From Iningainema tapete BLCC-T55 (GTDB taxonomy: Bacteria; Cyanobacteriota; Cyanobacteriia; Cyanobacteriales; Nostocaceae), in the NCBI RefSeq assembly GCF_014698965.1, contig NZ_JACXAE010000126.1, positions 186,001 to 250,000 on the forward strand: a stretch of DNA of 64,000 nt, given 5' to 3'. Position 1 is the stretch's first letter; each line of letters starts with the position of its first letter. A program made the translations under genes and the position numbers. The notes under the pieces are model-generated. The model was not told where the DNA came from. It saw only the letters and a list, made by a program, of their open reading frames with translations, and searched no databases. Shown here one piece after another: positions 49,829 to 58,842 of this stretch.

Positions 49829-51145
49829 ATGAACTCAACATACGACTTTCATTACTTTCAAGGAGGTTCTTTTTCCGATCTGTTTGCTCAAGACATGACG
49901 GATACACGTTATGCGCTCATCCTAAATTACCCTGCGACTGCCAGTTGGGCTGCTTATCCCAACACGAAAAAATACTTTCTTCAAGACGGCAGTAGTGAAG
50001 CCACCAAAACCTCCTTCGACAAGATTTGCCAGAAGGAAGCTTGGAAAAATTTGGCTGTTTTAGGCGATGCCCTTCCAGGAATTGTGATTATTCCACCGTC
50101 AAAGTTGCTGATTGACTACTGGCAGGAGCATTTTGGCTTCAGCTACTCCAATAGAGCGATGATGCAGTGTTCGGTTTATTTGGATGAACTCAGCCAGAGC
50201 GAGACTCCTTCCCTTCGGGACGCTGCGCGAACGGAGTCGCTTCGCGAACGCTTTGACAAACTCATCACTCTATTTCCCTTTGATCATCTCACTAGAGAAA
50301 AACACGCCGTCGATCCGGAGACTCACTACCGCTTGCTCAGCAAAGTGACGCTAGCCGAGTTGGGAGTGCAATGTCCGAAATACTCAAGCTACAATCTTCA
50401 CACCACTAGTCTCGAAGACATTCAGTTACCTGAGCAATTCCCCTACTTGATCAAAACGTCTCACGGACTTTCAGGAGAAGGCACTTACATTATCAAAAGC
50501 GCCAGCGAGCTTTCCTACTGCCTTGAAGAACTGAGGAAGTATCTCGATATTAAGTTGCTCGATACGATTATTGTCTCGGAGTTTGTCAAGAATGCTGTAC
50601 ACAATTACTGCGTGCAGTTCTACGTCAACAAAGCGGGAGAGATAACGCTCATCGGCACTACCAGTCAACTCGTTACAGAGGAGGGCAACTATTTAGGGGG
50701 ACTGATTCACTACCGTGACGACATGAGCAGGTTCAGTGAGATGATTGCCGCCATTGGTGAGTATGCTCATCAACAGGGGTATTTCGGCTTCATTGGCTTC
50801 GACGTGTTGGAAGATCGAGACGGACAGTTTTATATGATCGATGCCAATTTCCGAATCAATGGCTCAACTCCGCTCTGCTTGCAGCGCCATACTTTACTGT
50901 CCCTGGGAAAGGAGGTAGCTAAATATTCCAGTGATTACCGTATGGATGGGACATTGGACTCTATTCTAGTCACCCTAAAACCAGAACTGGAGCGCAAGGA
51001 CTTTATGATTTTGTCGGCTTTGGATAAGGTCAAATACGGAAAAATCTACACCGAAATTTACGGAATCGTTACTGGGGAGACGGTCGAGGAAATGCAGCAA
51101 ATCGAGCAGAACTTACATCGTAAGGGATTGCAGTGGCAATTTTAA
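49829..51145 (+). CDS. ATP-grasp ligase
   Basis: A 438-residue protein. Residues ~165-400 have an ATP-grasp fold: FPYLIKTSHGLSGEGTYIIK (Lys and Gly-rich nucleotide loop), IIVSEFVKNAVHNYCVQFYV, and the metal-binding FYMIDANFRINGSTPLC (Asp and Asn). Such enzymes join a carboxylate, activated as acyl phosphate, to an amine or thiol. The N-terminal part (ALILNYPATASWAAYP, AWKNLAVLGDALPGIVIIPP) is a pre-ATP-grasp domain. Residues 125-141 are encoded by an interspersed repeat. The isoaspartyl peptidase gene starts 27 bp downstream, which suggests a ligase-hydrolase pair acting on an amide or isopeptide. The substrate is unknown. Confidence 0.8.
   Translation: MNSTYDFHYFQGGSFSDLFAQDMTDTRYALILNYPATASWAAYPNTKKYFLQDGSSEATKTSFDKICQKEAWKNLAVLGDALPGIVIIPPSKLLIDYWQEHFGFSYSNRAMMQCSVYLDELSQSETPSLRDAARTESLRERFDKLITLFPFDHLTREKHAVDPETHYRLLSKVTLAELGVQCPKYSSYNLHTTSLEDIQLPEQFPYLIKTSHGLSGEGTYIIKSASELSYCLEELRKYLDIKLLDTIIVSEFVKNAVHNYCVQFYVNKAGEITLIGTTSQLVTEEGNYLGGLIHYRDDMSRFSEMIAAIGEYAHQQGYFGFIGFDVLEDRDGQFYMIDANFRINGSTPLCLQRHTLLSLGKEVAKYSSDYRMDGTLDSILVTLKPELERKDFMILSALDKVKYGKIYTEIYGIVTGETVEEMQQIEQNLHRKGLQWQF
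50201..50251. repeat. Interspersed repeat inside the ATP-grasp gene
   Basis: 51 bp (17 codons), with CCCTTCGGGACGCTGCGCGA flanked by GACTCC / GGAGTC inverted arms and a trailing GCTTCGCGAAC. I recognise it as a very common dispersed sequence of cyanobacterial genomes. Here it is translated as ETPSLRDAARTESLRER. Confidence 0.85.
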
Positions 51146-51172
51146 ACAACCTATAAAAACAGAAGGAAAATT

Positions 51173-52072
51173 ATGGCATTAGCTATTATTGTTCACGGTG
51201 GAGCGAAAACCATTTCAGAGGAAAAGGTTGCAGCTAATAATGCTGGATGCTTGGCAGCAGTAGAGGCGGGTTGGGTAGTGCTGACTAGCGGGGGTACTGC
51301 TGCAGAAGCTGTTGAGGCAGCCATCCGCGTTCTTGAAGCTGACCAAACTTTTAACGCGAGTCTTGGTTCGACTCTCAACAGCGATGGGGAGGTGGAACTA
51401 GACGCGGCGGTTATGGAGGGCGCTTCCTTAGGTTGGGGAGCAGTGGCAGCAGTTCAGGGGGTGCGTCATCCGATCGCGGTGGCACGGAAGATTATGGATG
51501 AAAAACCCAGGCTGCTAGTGGCGCGAGGTGCAGAACGCTTTGCCGCTGACATCGGAGCCGAGATGTGTAAAAAAGAAGACTTAATAGCCTCGGAGCAGTG
51601 GCAGGAGTGGAAGGAGGAGCAGCAAGTTTTGGATCGCCCCAATACCGTAGGCTGCGTTGCTATGGATGCTAGCGGCACCCTAGCAGCTGGAACTTCAACA
51701 GGAGGCACCACGAATCAGCAATCCGGTCGCGTCGGCGACAGCGCGATCGTGGGCAGTGGCTTGTACGCTGACAATAAACTCGGCGCTTGCTCAACAACGG
51801 GTGATGGCGAGTCGATTATCCCAGTGGTTCTAGCTAAAACTGCGATTGATTTCCTGAGTGGAGACAGACACCCAGACGAAGCAGCGCAGATGGCGATTGA
51901 CGTTCTCAAATCTAGGGTGACAGGAGAGGCTGGGTGTATTCTTTTAGACCGTCAGGGACGGGTTGGCTGGGCGTATAACTCCCAAGACATGGCTTGTGCT
52001 TATATGACTACAGAAATGAACACACCTGCTGTGTTTACCAAAAAAGAATCCAAGCAGTTGCTTTATGTTTGA
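51173..52072 (+). CDS. Isoaspartyl peptidase / plant-type L-asparaginase
   Basis: A 299-residue Ntn-hydrolase. The conserved start IIVHGGAKT, GSTLNSDGEVELDAAVMEG and the autocleavage site RPNTVGCVAMDASGTLAAGT, where Thr158 becomes the nucleophile of the beta subunit, are present, as is the substrate loop GRVGDSAIVGSGLYADN. It hydrolyses beta-aspartyl dipeptides and asparagine. In cyanobacteria enzymes of this family finish cyanophycin breakdown by cutting beta-Asp-Arg. The neighbours are an ATP-grasp ligase 27 bp upstream and a hemerythrin-like gene 40 bp downstream; no cyanophycin synthetase or cyanophycinase is here. Confidence 0.92.
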   Translation: MALAIIVHGGAKTISEEKVAANNAGCLAAVEAGWVVLTSGGTAAEAVEAAIRVLEADQTFNASLGSTLNSDGEVELDAAVMEGASLGWGAVAAVQGVRHPIAVARKIMDEKPRLLVARGAERFAADIGAEMCKKEDLIASEQWQEWKEEQQVLDRPNTVGCVAMDASGTLAAGTSTGGTTNQQSGRVGDSAIVGSGLYADNKLGACSTTGDGESIIPVVLAKTAIDFLSGDRHPDEAAQMAIDVLKSRVTGEAGCILLDRQGRVGWAYNSQDMACAYMTTEMNTPAVFTKKESKQLLYV

Positions 52073-52112
52073 TAAATTTTGATCGGTTCACAATTGTTAG
52101 AGGAGAATAAAA

Positions 52113-53141
52113 ATGGTAACGACTCTTGATGACACCAAGCGCCTTTCCATTGCCACAAAATTGGCAGATATGAAAGCACTACAAAATCTGCTGATTAACA
52201 ACGAGCAGCAATTCATCCAGGATTGTACTGATGATGAGATTCGCGATCGCCTACAGGACATGCTTGAAGACGATCACAAAAACCTGGGTGTTATCGATAC
52301 TGTAATTGTTCAATATGGAGTCAAGGGAGAGTCTAAGGAAACAACCCAGAAGATGATTGCTCAAGTTGAGCAACTAATGTCTAGTTCTGAGTTGACTTTG
52401 TTTGAGAAAGTATTTGAGCATGAATTGCTCAAGCATAAGCAGACGATGACTGGGCTGCTAATCCATAAGGCTGCTCAAGTAGTTGGTGCTGATGTTGAAG
52501 CTGCCATTACTCCTTTAAATAAAGTTAACTTTGAAAACCGCGCTCATCAAGAGCAACTCAAAGGGATTCTAGAAATTCTGGGTGTTCGTGAACTGACAGG
52601 ATTTGAGCCGAAGCAGGGACTGTGGGGACGAGTTCAAGATGCTGTTGCCGCCTTAAGTGGCGTGGTGGGTAGTGTAGTAACACGTACCGATGATGAGATG
52701 AGCATCCGTGAGCTTCTTCTCATGGATCATACTAAGGCAGATATTTTGTTTACGGAAATTTTTAGTGCTAAAGATCCGCACAAAATCCAAGAGTATTTTG
52801 GGCAACTTTACAAAGACATAAAAGTTCATGGTACAGCCGAAGAACAAGTCCTTTACCCAGCAGTTCGTCCGTATTACGAACACACACAGGAAATATACGA
52901 TCAGACTGACGAAGTGATGGAGATGTTAGACGAAATTAAGCCTTTGTCCCCGGATTCATCTGAGTTCAAAGCAAAAGTTGAGCAGCTAAGAACTGCAGTG
53001 CGAAATCACATTAATCAAGAAGAGCAGGATATATTTCCCAAACTCCGCGACAACTTTAGCCACGAGCAGCTCAAGCAAATGGCTACTGAATTTAAAACAG
53101 TTAAAAGCAAGCTACAAGAGCAGATAGCTGCTTCCACATAG
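52113..53141 (+). CDS. Hemerythrin-domain protein
   Basis: A 342-residue all-helical protein in two halves. Residues ~1-165 are a helical domain with several His/Glu pairs (DMLEDDHKNLG, FEHELLKHKQTMTGLLIHKA). Residues ~195-335 are a canonical hemerythrin (HHE) four-helix bundle with iron ligands in LLLMDHTKADILF, DIKVHGTAEEQVLYP, YYEHTQEIY and VRNHINQEEQDIFPKL. Such domains bind a di-iron centre and sense or store oxygen, nitric oxide or iron. A GGAG site precedes the ATG. It is the third gene of a tight plus-strand operon, followed 32 bp later by a membrane protein. Confidence 0.88.
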   Translation: MVTTLDDTKRLSIATKLADMKALQNLLINNEQQFIQDCTDDEIRDRLQDMLEDDHKNLGVIDTVIVQYGVKGESKETTQKMIAQVEQLMSSSELTLFEKVFEHELLKHKQTMTGLLIHKAAQVVGADVEAAITPLNKVNFENRAHQEQLKGILEILGVRELTGFEPKQGLWGRVQDAVAALSGVVGSVVTRTDDEMSIRELLLMDHTKADILFTEIFSAKDPHKIQEYFGQLYKDIKVHGTAEEQVLYPAVRPYYEHTQEIYDQTDEVMEMLDEIKPLSPDSSEFKAKVEQLRTAVRNHINQEEQDIFPKLRDNFSHEQLKQMATEFKTVKSKLQEQIAAST

Positions 53142-53173
53142 AGCAGCAAACAAGATTCTCGCAAGGTGCAATT

Positions 53174-53569
53174 ATGAACAATCTCACGACGTGGAAGTAT
53201 ATATTTCAACTCAAGGCTGTGATCAATTGGGTCGAATCAGTATTTTTGCTGTTATCCGATCAATGGATTCGCTCCTTGCTTAATCAAGCACCCCTCACCA
53301 ATCCTGAATATTCACACTTGTTTCTTGTGTTGGTATTCATGATCGGGATTGGTTATTGGTGGGTTGGTAACGACGTAGAGCGCAATTATGGTATTATAAA
53401 ATTCGGAATTTTGGCACAATCTTCAGTTTTTGTTGTGCTGGCATATCATACCTTGGTAAACAAACTTCACCCACTTTATTTAATACCTGGTATTATTGAC
53501 CTTGTCTTTGCAATTCTCTTTAGTATTTTTCTATACTCATACTCTCGAACTCAACCTGCTCTTGAGTAA
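53174..53569 (+). CDS. Small membrane protein of the ATP-grasp operon
   Basis: A 131-residue protein with about three membrane helices (YSHLFLVLVFMIGIGYWWVG, FGILAQSSVFVVLAYHTLV, YLIPGIIDLVFAILFSIFLY) after an amphipathic N-terminal part. The VLVFMIGIGYWWVGNDVERN segment resembles small cyanobacterial membrane proteins without assigned function. It is the last gene of the ATP-grasp/isoaspartyl peptidase/hemerythrin cluster and is convergent with the hybrid kinase gene (36-bp gap). Confidence 0.65.
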   Translation: MNNLTTWKYIFQLKAVINWVESVFLLLSDQWIRSLLNQAPLTNPEYSHLFLVLVFMIGIGYWWVGNDVERNYGIIKFGILAQSSVFVVLAYHTLVNKLHPLYLIPGIIDLVFAILFSIFLYSYSRTQPALE

Positions 53570-53605
53570 TTTATTAAACAAAGATGACTCAAATTTAAAA
53601 AACAT

Positions 53606-55381
53606 TCATCCTTTGCGTTTGGCAAGGTTGGCAACTACTGTGACTAAATCAGATGGCTCAACAGGTTTAGGTACGTGCATCTGAAATCCTGCGGCAATAG
53701 CGCGTGAAACCTCCTCATCTGTTGCAAATGCTGTCAAGGCAACGGCAGGAATTATCCACTTTCGTTCTGCTTCCATCCGCTTCACAAAATCAATCAGCGA
53801 ATAACCGTCCTGCACTGGCATCCCAATGTCACTAATGAGGACATCTGGTTTAAATCTGGAAAGCACGTCTATTGCCTCACTTACTGAGAGAACAGCAGTT
53901 ACCTGCGCCCCGCACTCTTCGAGAATGAAGGTAATCAACTCACATGTATCAATATTGTCATCTACAACAAGTATCTGCAAGCCATTCAAAACTTGATGGT
54001 TACTAAAGCTTACTTCCCTGTTTGAAATTGCCTGCTGCTGTGGCGAATCGATCATGGGAAGCTCAACTGTAAATGTTGCGCCCAATCCAACTCCAGCACT
54101 AGCCGCACTAACTTTACCATTATGCATTTCTACTAAATGCTGTACAATTGAAAGTCCCAGTCCGAGTCCGTCATGGGATCTTGTAGTTGTGGCATCAGCT
54201 TGACGGAAGGGTTCAAAGACATAAGGCAGAAATTCAGGACTAATACCTTTGCCAGTGTCGCTGATCGTAATCTGAGCAGTTAAGTCAATTTGCTCTAGTC
54301 GAACTTCCACATAACCACCAGTAGGTGTGAACTTAACCGCGTTCAAGAGCAAATTCCAGACAATTTGCTGCAAGCGCTCCGCATCAGCCATAACCTGACC
54401 TTTCATGGGGTCAATGATGCATTTTACCTCAATAGCTTTGGTTTGAGCTATGGGATGAATGTTCTCAATAACTGCGCTAATTACTGGTATCAAGTCAAGG
54501 GGACACATATTTAGATGAATTTGTCCCTGAACAATGCGCGAGATATCTAGGATGTCATCTATCAGTTTACCCTGTAACTTTGCATTTCGTTCAATTGTTT
54601 CCAGTGCTTTAGCGGCAGTTACTGCGTTCAAATTCTGATTACGCAGCATTCGCGTCCAACCCAGAATGGAGTTGAGAGGTGTGCGCAGTTCGTGGGAGAC
54701 TATTGCCAGAAACTCATCCTTGACGCGGTTTGCTTCCTGGGCTTTGCGGTAGAGCCTTTGCTTCTCGACTTCTGCAAGCTTGCGCTCAGTAATGTCGCGT
54801 AGCAACCAACGCAGCCCAAAGAGCTTGCCTTCACCATCGCGCACGGCAGCCACAGTTACAGCAACGTCTATTGGTTTACGATTATGTGGTTGTAGGCGCA
54901 CATCCCACTCCCGTATCCAATCTCCAGTGCGCGGTTGGGTAAGTTCGGTTTCAAAAGCCAAACGCTCTTTTTCCACTACAAAAGCGAGTAGCGATCGCTC
55001 TACCAAATGATATGTATTCAGCAAGGTGGCAGCGGCGCGGTTGGCTTGCTGAATTTTCCCTTGTGTATCGGTTACTAAATAGCCATCCGGTGCTTGTTCA
55101 AACAAATCTTGGTAGCGCTGGTGTTCTGCAAGTGCTATTTGACGAGCAATATCCAATTCCTGATTTTGAATAGTCAGTTCCTGATTAAGCTCTACCAGTT
55201 CCTCATTTTGAATAGCTAATTCCTCTTGTGCTATTTCTAGTTCTTCCAAGGCAATGCTAAGTTTGCTAAAGGCTTCTGTCAATAGCTGTTGCACTAAAGG
55301 CGATTCCTCGGTACGTTTTTGCCCTGAGGCGAAACGTTCGCGCAAAGCTTCTATAGTCTGGGCAAAGTTTTTCAAGTTCAT
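53606..55381 (-). CDS. Hybrid sensor histidine kinase (PAS-HisKA-HATPase-receiver)
   Basis: A 591-residue cytoplasmic kinase with no membrane helix. Residues ~40-88 are a coiled coil rich in EEL/QNQEL repeats and ~90-200 a PAS domain with a PAC tail. Next come HisKA with phospho-acceptor His230 (FLAIVSHELRTPLNSILGWT), HATPase_c (~330-442: N box LLLNAVKFTPTGG, G1 ISDTGKGIS, G2 DGLGLGLSIV), and a C-terminal receiver (~468-585) with Asp518 in DVLISDIGMP. The signal is unknown; the PAS domain suggests a small ligand, redox or light cue. Its receiver is closely related to the free receivers at 34588 and 38394. The gene is monocistronic. Confidence 0.94.
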   Translation of the reverse strand: MNLKNFAQTIEALRERFASGQKRTEESPLVQQLLTEAFSKLSIALEELEIAQEELAIQNEELVELNQELTIQNQELDIARQIALAEHQRYQDLFEQAPDGYLVTDTQGKIQQANRAAATLLNTYHLVERSLLAFVVEKERLAFETELTQPRTGDWIREWDVRLQPHNRKPIDVAVTVAAVRDGEGKLFGLRWLLRDITERKLAEVEKQRLYRKAQEANRVKDEFLAIVSHELRTPLNSILGWTRMLRNQNLNAVTAAKALETIERNAKLQGKLIDDILDISRIVQGQIHLNMCPLDLIPVISAVIENIHPIAQTKAIEVKCIIDPMKGQVMADAERLQQIVWNLLLNAVKFTPTGGYVEVRLEQIDLTAQITISDTGKGISPEFLPYVFEPFRQADATTTRSHDGLGLGLSIVQHLVEMHNGKVSAASAGVGLGATFTVELPMIDSPQQQAISNREVSFSNHQVLNGLQILVVDDNIDTCELITFILEECGAQVTAVLSVSEAIDVLSRFKPDVLISDIGMPVQDGYSLIDFVKRMEAERKWIIPAVALTAFATDEEVSRAIAAGFQMHVPKPVEPSDLVTVVANLAKRKG

Positions 55382-55454
55382 GCAAGTATTTGGCTTATCT
55401 GTCCTTGGGTAGTGTAATTTACCTAACTTATTTAGCTATGATTTATATAATAAA

Positions 55455-56258
55455 ATGCCAAACCTAGACCAGAAGCGACGTTTTATGAATCTAACACAAA
55501 AAGATTTTTGCTTCTGCACTTTAGCATTGGGAAAAAAGTATCGTCTTCTTGCTCAGCAATTAGCTCAAGATTTGGCTAACAATGTTACTGATACTTTTTT
55601 AGTCATTTATACTGATGATACTCAAGACTTTAGCAGTTACACAAATGTTTTAGCTTATCAACACAAACAACAAGGTATTCTTAATTGTTATAATGATAAA
55701 CGTCTTGTATTAGCAAAAGCTTTAGAAAAGTTTAATGCGGCAGTTTTTGTTGACGCCGATACAAGAATATTAAATAATATTCCATTTGCAGTACAATGGA
55801 AACCAGGAATTACAGCAGGGCATTGCGAAAATTTAATTGAGCATGTAACTAAATATAATCCTGAGAGATTGAAGCCTTTAAAAAAAGTAGCACTTAAATT
55901 AAATTTACCTTTAGATAATACTAATTATGTTGGTGAATGTTTATTTGTGATCGCTAGAGATGAAGGAAGAGAATTAGAGTTTTTCAAGCAGTGGGGAAGA
56001 ATCGGTAGGTATTTAGAATTGAGAGGTATTCATGGTGGTGAAGGTAACACTATAGGATTAGCAGCAGCTAAAGTTGGATGGAATGTTAATCGTGATGGTT
56101 GGCAAGCTATTAGAAAAATAACTAAGCACATAGGTGTTTCTCATCAATATAATCAGGAAACAGTTTGGGATAAATTGAAATTGAGGATTGGTTATCATTA
56201 CCGTTTAAATTTAGCTAGGCTAATGGCTTTAAAAGATTTTACCTTTTTCTTAGGCTAA
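55455..56258 (+). CDS. GT-A-fold glycosyltransferase-like protein
   Basis: A 267-residue protein with FCFCTLALGKKYRLLAQQLA at the N-terminus and the DxD motif in FNAAVFVDADTRILNNIPF (~95-110). The segments TNYVGECLFVIARDEGREL and GGEGNTIGLAAAKVGW complete the GT-A pattern. It is related in layout to the transferases at 12436 and 19237-22610, though more distant. The start may be ATG 55455 or ATG 55485; neither has a strong ribosome-binding site. It stands alone and ends in front of a compound interspersed repeat. Donor and acceptor are unknown. Confidence 0.65.
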   Translation: MPNLDQKRRFMNLTQKDFCFCTLALGKKYRLLAQQLAQDLANNVTDTFLVIYTDDTQDFSSYTNVLAYQHKQQGILNCYNDKRLVLAKALEKFNAAVFVDADTRILNNIPFAVQWKPGITAGHCENLIEHVTKYNPERLKPLKKVALKLNLPLDNTNYVGECLFVIARDEGRELEFFKQWGRIGRYLELRGIHGGEGNTIGLAAAKVGWNVNRDGWQAIRKITKHIGVSHQYNQETVWDKLKLRIGYHYRLNLARLMALKDFTFFLG

Positions 56259-56271
56259 ATTTTTCCGTTTA

Positions 56272-56323
56272 GTAGAGACGTTCCGCCGGAACGCCTCTAC
56301 ACGCGAAATTTCGCGTCTCTACA
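56272..56323. repeat. Compound TAGAGACG-family repeat
   Basis: Two hairpins in series: TAGAGACGTTCC with GGAACGCCTCTA, then CGCGAAATTTCGCG (56302-56315) followed by TCTCTACA. It lies between the convergent genes at 55455 and 56327. Confidence 0.8.
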
Positions 56324-56326
56324 CAT

Positions 56327-56701
56327 TTAACTCAAAGAATCTAAATCTAGAGAGCGCATTCCTCGACGTTCTACAAAAGTCATCATACTTCCCAACTGCC
56401 ACCACACTAATATGCAAGTGAAAATTGTAATTGGTATACCAACTGCATAGGAGAGAAATGCGGGAAAGCCAAATATCTCTAAACCTGAACAAAGAAACAT
56501 AGCAACACCAATTGCTATTCCCAGAAACGGCAAAGTTAATTGCCTAATTGATAAGCGAGAACTAGAATTTTCTGCGCCATCACTTTGCCATTTCTGTACT
56601 ATTAATTTCAGCATTCCGGAAAACGCTGCACCAGATGTTAACGCGACAAATATTCCTATAGCCAGCAGTGCGTAAGGTGGATTGATCGGATAGTAGTACA
56701 T
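56327..56701 (-). CDS. Three-helix membrane protein next to the ABC1 kinase
   Basis: A 124-residue protein from ATG 56701, chosen because AGGAGA lies 7 bp upstream; a longer frame from 56743 would overlap the preceding gene. There are three membrane helices: PYALLAIGIFVALTSGAAFSG, QLTLPFLGIAIGVAMFLCSG and FLSYAVGIPITIFTCILVWW. The C-terminus (VERRGMRSLDLDSLS) is polar. Function unknown. It starts 25 bp after the ABC1 kinase gene and is surely co-transcribed with it, so a role in membrane quinone or thylakoid biology is possible by association only. Confidence 0.65.
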   Translation of the reverse strand: MYYYPINPPYALLAIGIFVALTSGAAFSGMLKLIVQKWQSDGAENSSSRLSIRQLTLPFLGIAIGVAMFLCSGLEIFGFPAFLSYAVGIPITIFTCILVWWQLGSMMTFVERRGMRSLDLDSLS

Positions 56702-56726
56702 GGAGTCTCCTGATTTAGGCAAAATA

Positions 56727-58421
56727 TTATTGCTTGCTACCAAAAACAGTAGCTTTTGGTAGAATAGCAGCTGCGTCTCTAGATAGATCGCTCAAAACTT
56801 CGATCGCCACATTGAACAGACGATTTGGTTTCAAGTCATCTTTAACTAAGTTCCACAGACGTTGAACTTCTTCGGTGTGCAGACGATCGTCTTCTGTTAA
56901 AGCTAGCACCAGTTGTCGGCGCAGAAACTTGCCTTCGTCACTGAGCAAATATTGCAATCCTAATTGGGCTGTGGGTAACACATCAAAGCTATGATCAGTA
57001 CGGGCGATCGCAATCAAATTCTCCAAGCGCTGCCACTGGAATTTTCCATCTTTAAACAGCACGTTGAGCAACCGTCGGCGCAATTGGGGTGATTCGCCTG
57101 TTAGTAGACGCTTAGCTACATAGGGATACGCCACATCGACTATTTTAAAATTGGGGTTGAGACTAAGGGCAATTCCTTCCTGTGTTACCAAAGAACGAAT
57201 AATTAAAGCAAATTTGGCAGGAACTCGGAAGGGATAATCGTAGACAAGTTCTGAGAACTTGTCAGTGATGGTTTTGAAATTAAAATCTCTCACGTTTTTG
57301 CCCAGAGCTTCTCCCCACACAGCTTCTAATGCTGGAACAATGGGAGTAATATCTGTATCTGGAGTCAGAAACCCTAGTTTGACAAAGTCTCCGGCTAATT
57401 CTGCATAGTCTTGATTTACTAGATGTACAACTGCATCCACCAATGTTTCTTTGGTGATTTCATCGAGCTGATCCATCATCCCAAAGTCAATGTAAGCCAT
57501 TCTACCATCTGGTGTCGCAAACAAATTACCAGGATGAGGATCGGCATGGAAAAATCCGTATTCTAATAACTGTTTTAAACCTGACGTAACACCGATTCCA
57601 ACTATTACTTCTGGATCTACACCTAAGGCGCGAATATTTTTAGTATCAGTTAGTTTGAAGCCGTTGATCCACTCTAAAGTAATTACATGGGTATTGGTAT
57701 AACGCCAATAAATCAACGGCACTTTCACATTAGCATCGTCGCGAAAGTTACTGGCAAATTTCTCCGCGTTACGCGCTTCGTGAATGTAATCAATTTCTTC
57801 AAATAACTTAGTACCAAACTCGTCCACAATTAAGGAAAGGTCGTGACCGAGGTTTAGGGGTAACCAGGGTGCTATCCACCCGGCTGCCCAGCGCAATAGA
57901 TAAAGATCTAGTGTGAGTAATGGGCGTAAGTTTGGGCGTTGCACTTTCACCGCTACTTCCTCGCCACTCATCAATCGACCACGGTACACTTGACCCAAGC
58001 TAGCCGCAGCGACGGGTATCGGTGACAACTCGCTAAAAATTTCTTTAATTGGGCGAGCTAGTTCCGTTTCGATCATTTGGTAGGCGATCGCATTATCGTA
58101 TGCTGGCAATTGGTCTTGCAGCTTCACCAGTTCGTCTAGGTAATCTTTACGTACTAAATCTGGTCTTGTGGAGAGCGCTTGACCTACTTTAATGAAGGTA
58201 GGACCAAGGCGTGTGAGCAACTGTCGTAACTGAATTGCTCGTTTATACTTGTTTTGCTCTACTTGATTTTGCCATTCATCCCATTTAAGTCGAATCAGGA
58301 ATCCAGCAAAAAACCAGATGACTGTAAACGCCCGCCCCCAAGCTTGCCAGGGACGGTAACGGTAGTAGCGGGCGATCGCCTCCGGATCGTAGCCTTGATT
58401 ATTTTGTGTCTGCCAATTCAC
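56727..58421 (-). CDS. ABC1/UbiB-family atypical kinase
   Basis: A 564-residue protein of the UbiB/ADCK family. The hallmark KxGQ motif is in LLTRLGPTFIKVGQALSTRPD. The Ala-rich nucleotide loop is in PVAAASLGQVYRGRLMSGEE, the ion-pair Lys in VAVKVQRPN, the catalytic Asp in LEYGFFHADPHPGNLFATPD and the metal Asp in MAYIDFGMMDQL. A hydrophobic segment near residue 30-45 (AFTVIWFFAGFLIRL) may associate with membranes. Family members support ubiquinone/plastoquinone or tocopherol metabolism and stress responses in chloroplasts and cyanobacteria. The three-helix protein gene follows 25 bp downstream. Confidence 0.92.
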   Translation of the reverse strand: MNWQTQNNQGYDPEAIARYYRYRPWQAWGRAFTVIWFFAGFLIRLKWDEWQNQVEQNKYKRAIQLRQLLTRLGPTFIKVGQALSTRPDLVRKDYLDELVKLQDQLPAYDNAIAYQMIETELARPIKEIFSELSPIPVAAASLGQVYRGRLMSGEEVAVKVQRPNLRPLLTLDLYLLRWAAGWIAPWLPLNLGHDLSLIVDEFGTKLFEEIDYIHEARNAEKFASNFRDDANVKVPLIYWRYTNTHVITLEWINGFKLTDTKNIRALGVDPEVIVGIGVTSGLKQLLEYGFFHADPHPGNLFATPDGRMAYIDFGMMDQLDEITKETLVDAVVHLVNQDYAELAGDFVKLGFLTPDTDITPIVPALEAVWGEALGKNVRDFNFKTITDKFSELVYDYPFRVPAKFALIIRSLVTQEGIALSLNPNFKIVDVAYPYVAKRLLTGESPQLRRRLLNVLFKDGKFQWQRLENLIAIARTDHSFDVLPTAQLGLQYLLSDEGKFLRRQLVLALTEDDRLHTEEVQRLWNLVKDDLKPNRLFNVAIEVLSDLSRDAAAILPKATVFGSKQ

Positions 58422-58842
58422 TCCCTTGTTTACCTCTTTATTTGCAAAAAATAAACAGCCGCTATACTGCTTTCTTCCATACTTCTGAAAGCTTTACAAA
58501 CGCTTTGTTGATATTTTCTTTTTTGTCTTGGTCAGCTTCTCAATCTTTACTAAACGTTACTTTGTTATCCTTATATTTTATATTAGTACATAAAAGTATA
58601 TATACCTATCTATCAACAAAAAGATTTTATTTCAGTAACAGACAAGTACTTTGTACTATTTTTATCAAGTACCACTCAAAATTAGTCACACCTTTAAGTT
58701 TACAAAAATACAAAAATTGTCACTTAATTGTAAAATTTTAAATGGGATGATTGGCAACAAGTAACTTGTTCAATGAGTCGGATAAAGAATCAGCAATACT
58801 TCTAGTCTTTAATCAAATAACCACTCTTACGGTGGCTTTCTT
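58422..58842. other. Divergent intergenic region before the secreted-protein triplet
   Basis: AT-rich, non-coding. It must contain the promoters of the ABC1 kinase (minus) and of the first secreted paralogue (plus). The last ~100 bp before 58843 resemble, weakly, the leaders of the second and third copies (CAGCAATACTTCTAGTCTTTAATCA here; CAGCACTAC...CTAGTCTCCAATC before 60451). Confidence 0.5.

Noticed and set aside
49829-51145. Mycosporine-like amino acid ligase (MysC)
   Set aside because: Length and fold are compatible, but the MysA and MysB genes that normally accompany it are absent.
51173-52072. Cyanophycin degradation locus
   Set aside because: The isoaspartyl peptidase fits, but no cyanophycinase or cyanophycin synthetase is adjacent and the ATP-grasp protein is far too short to be CphA.
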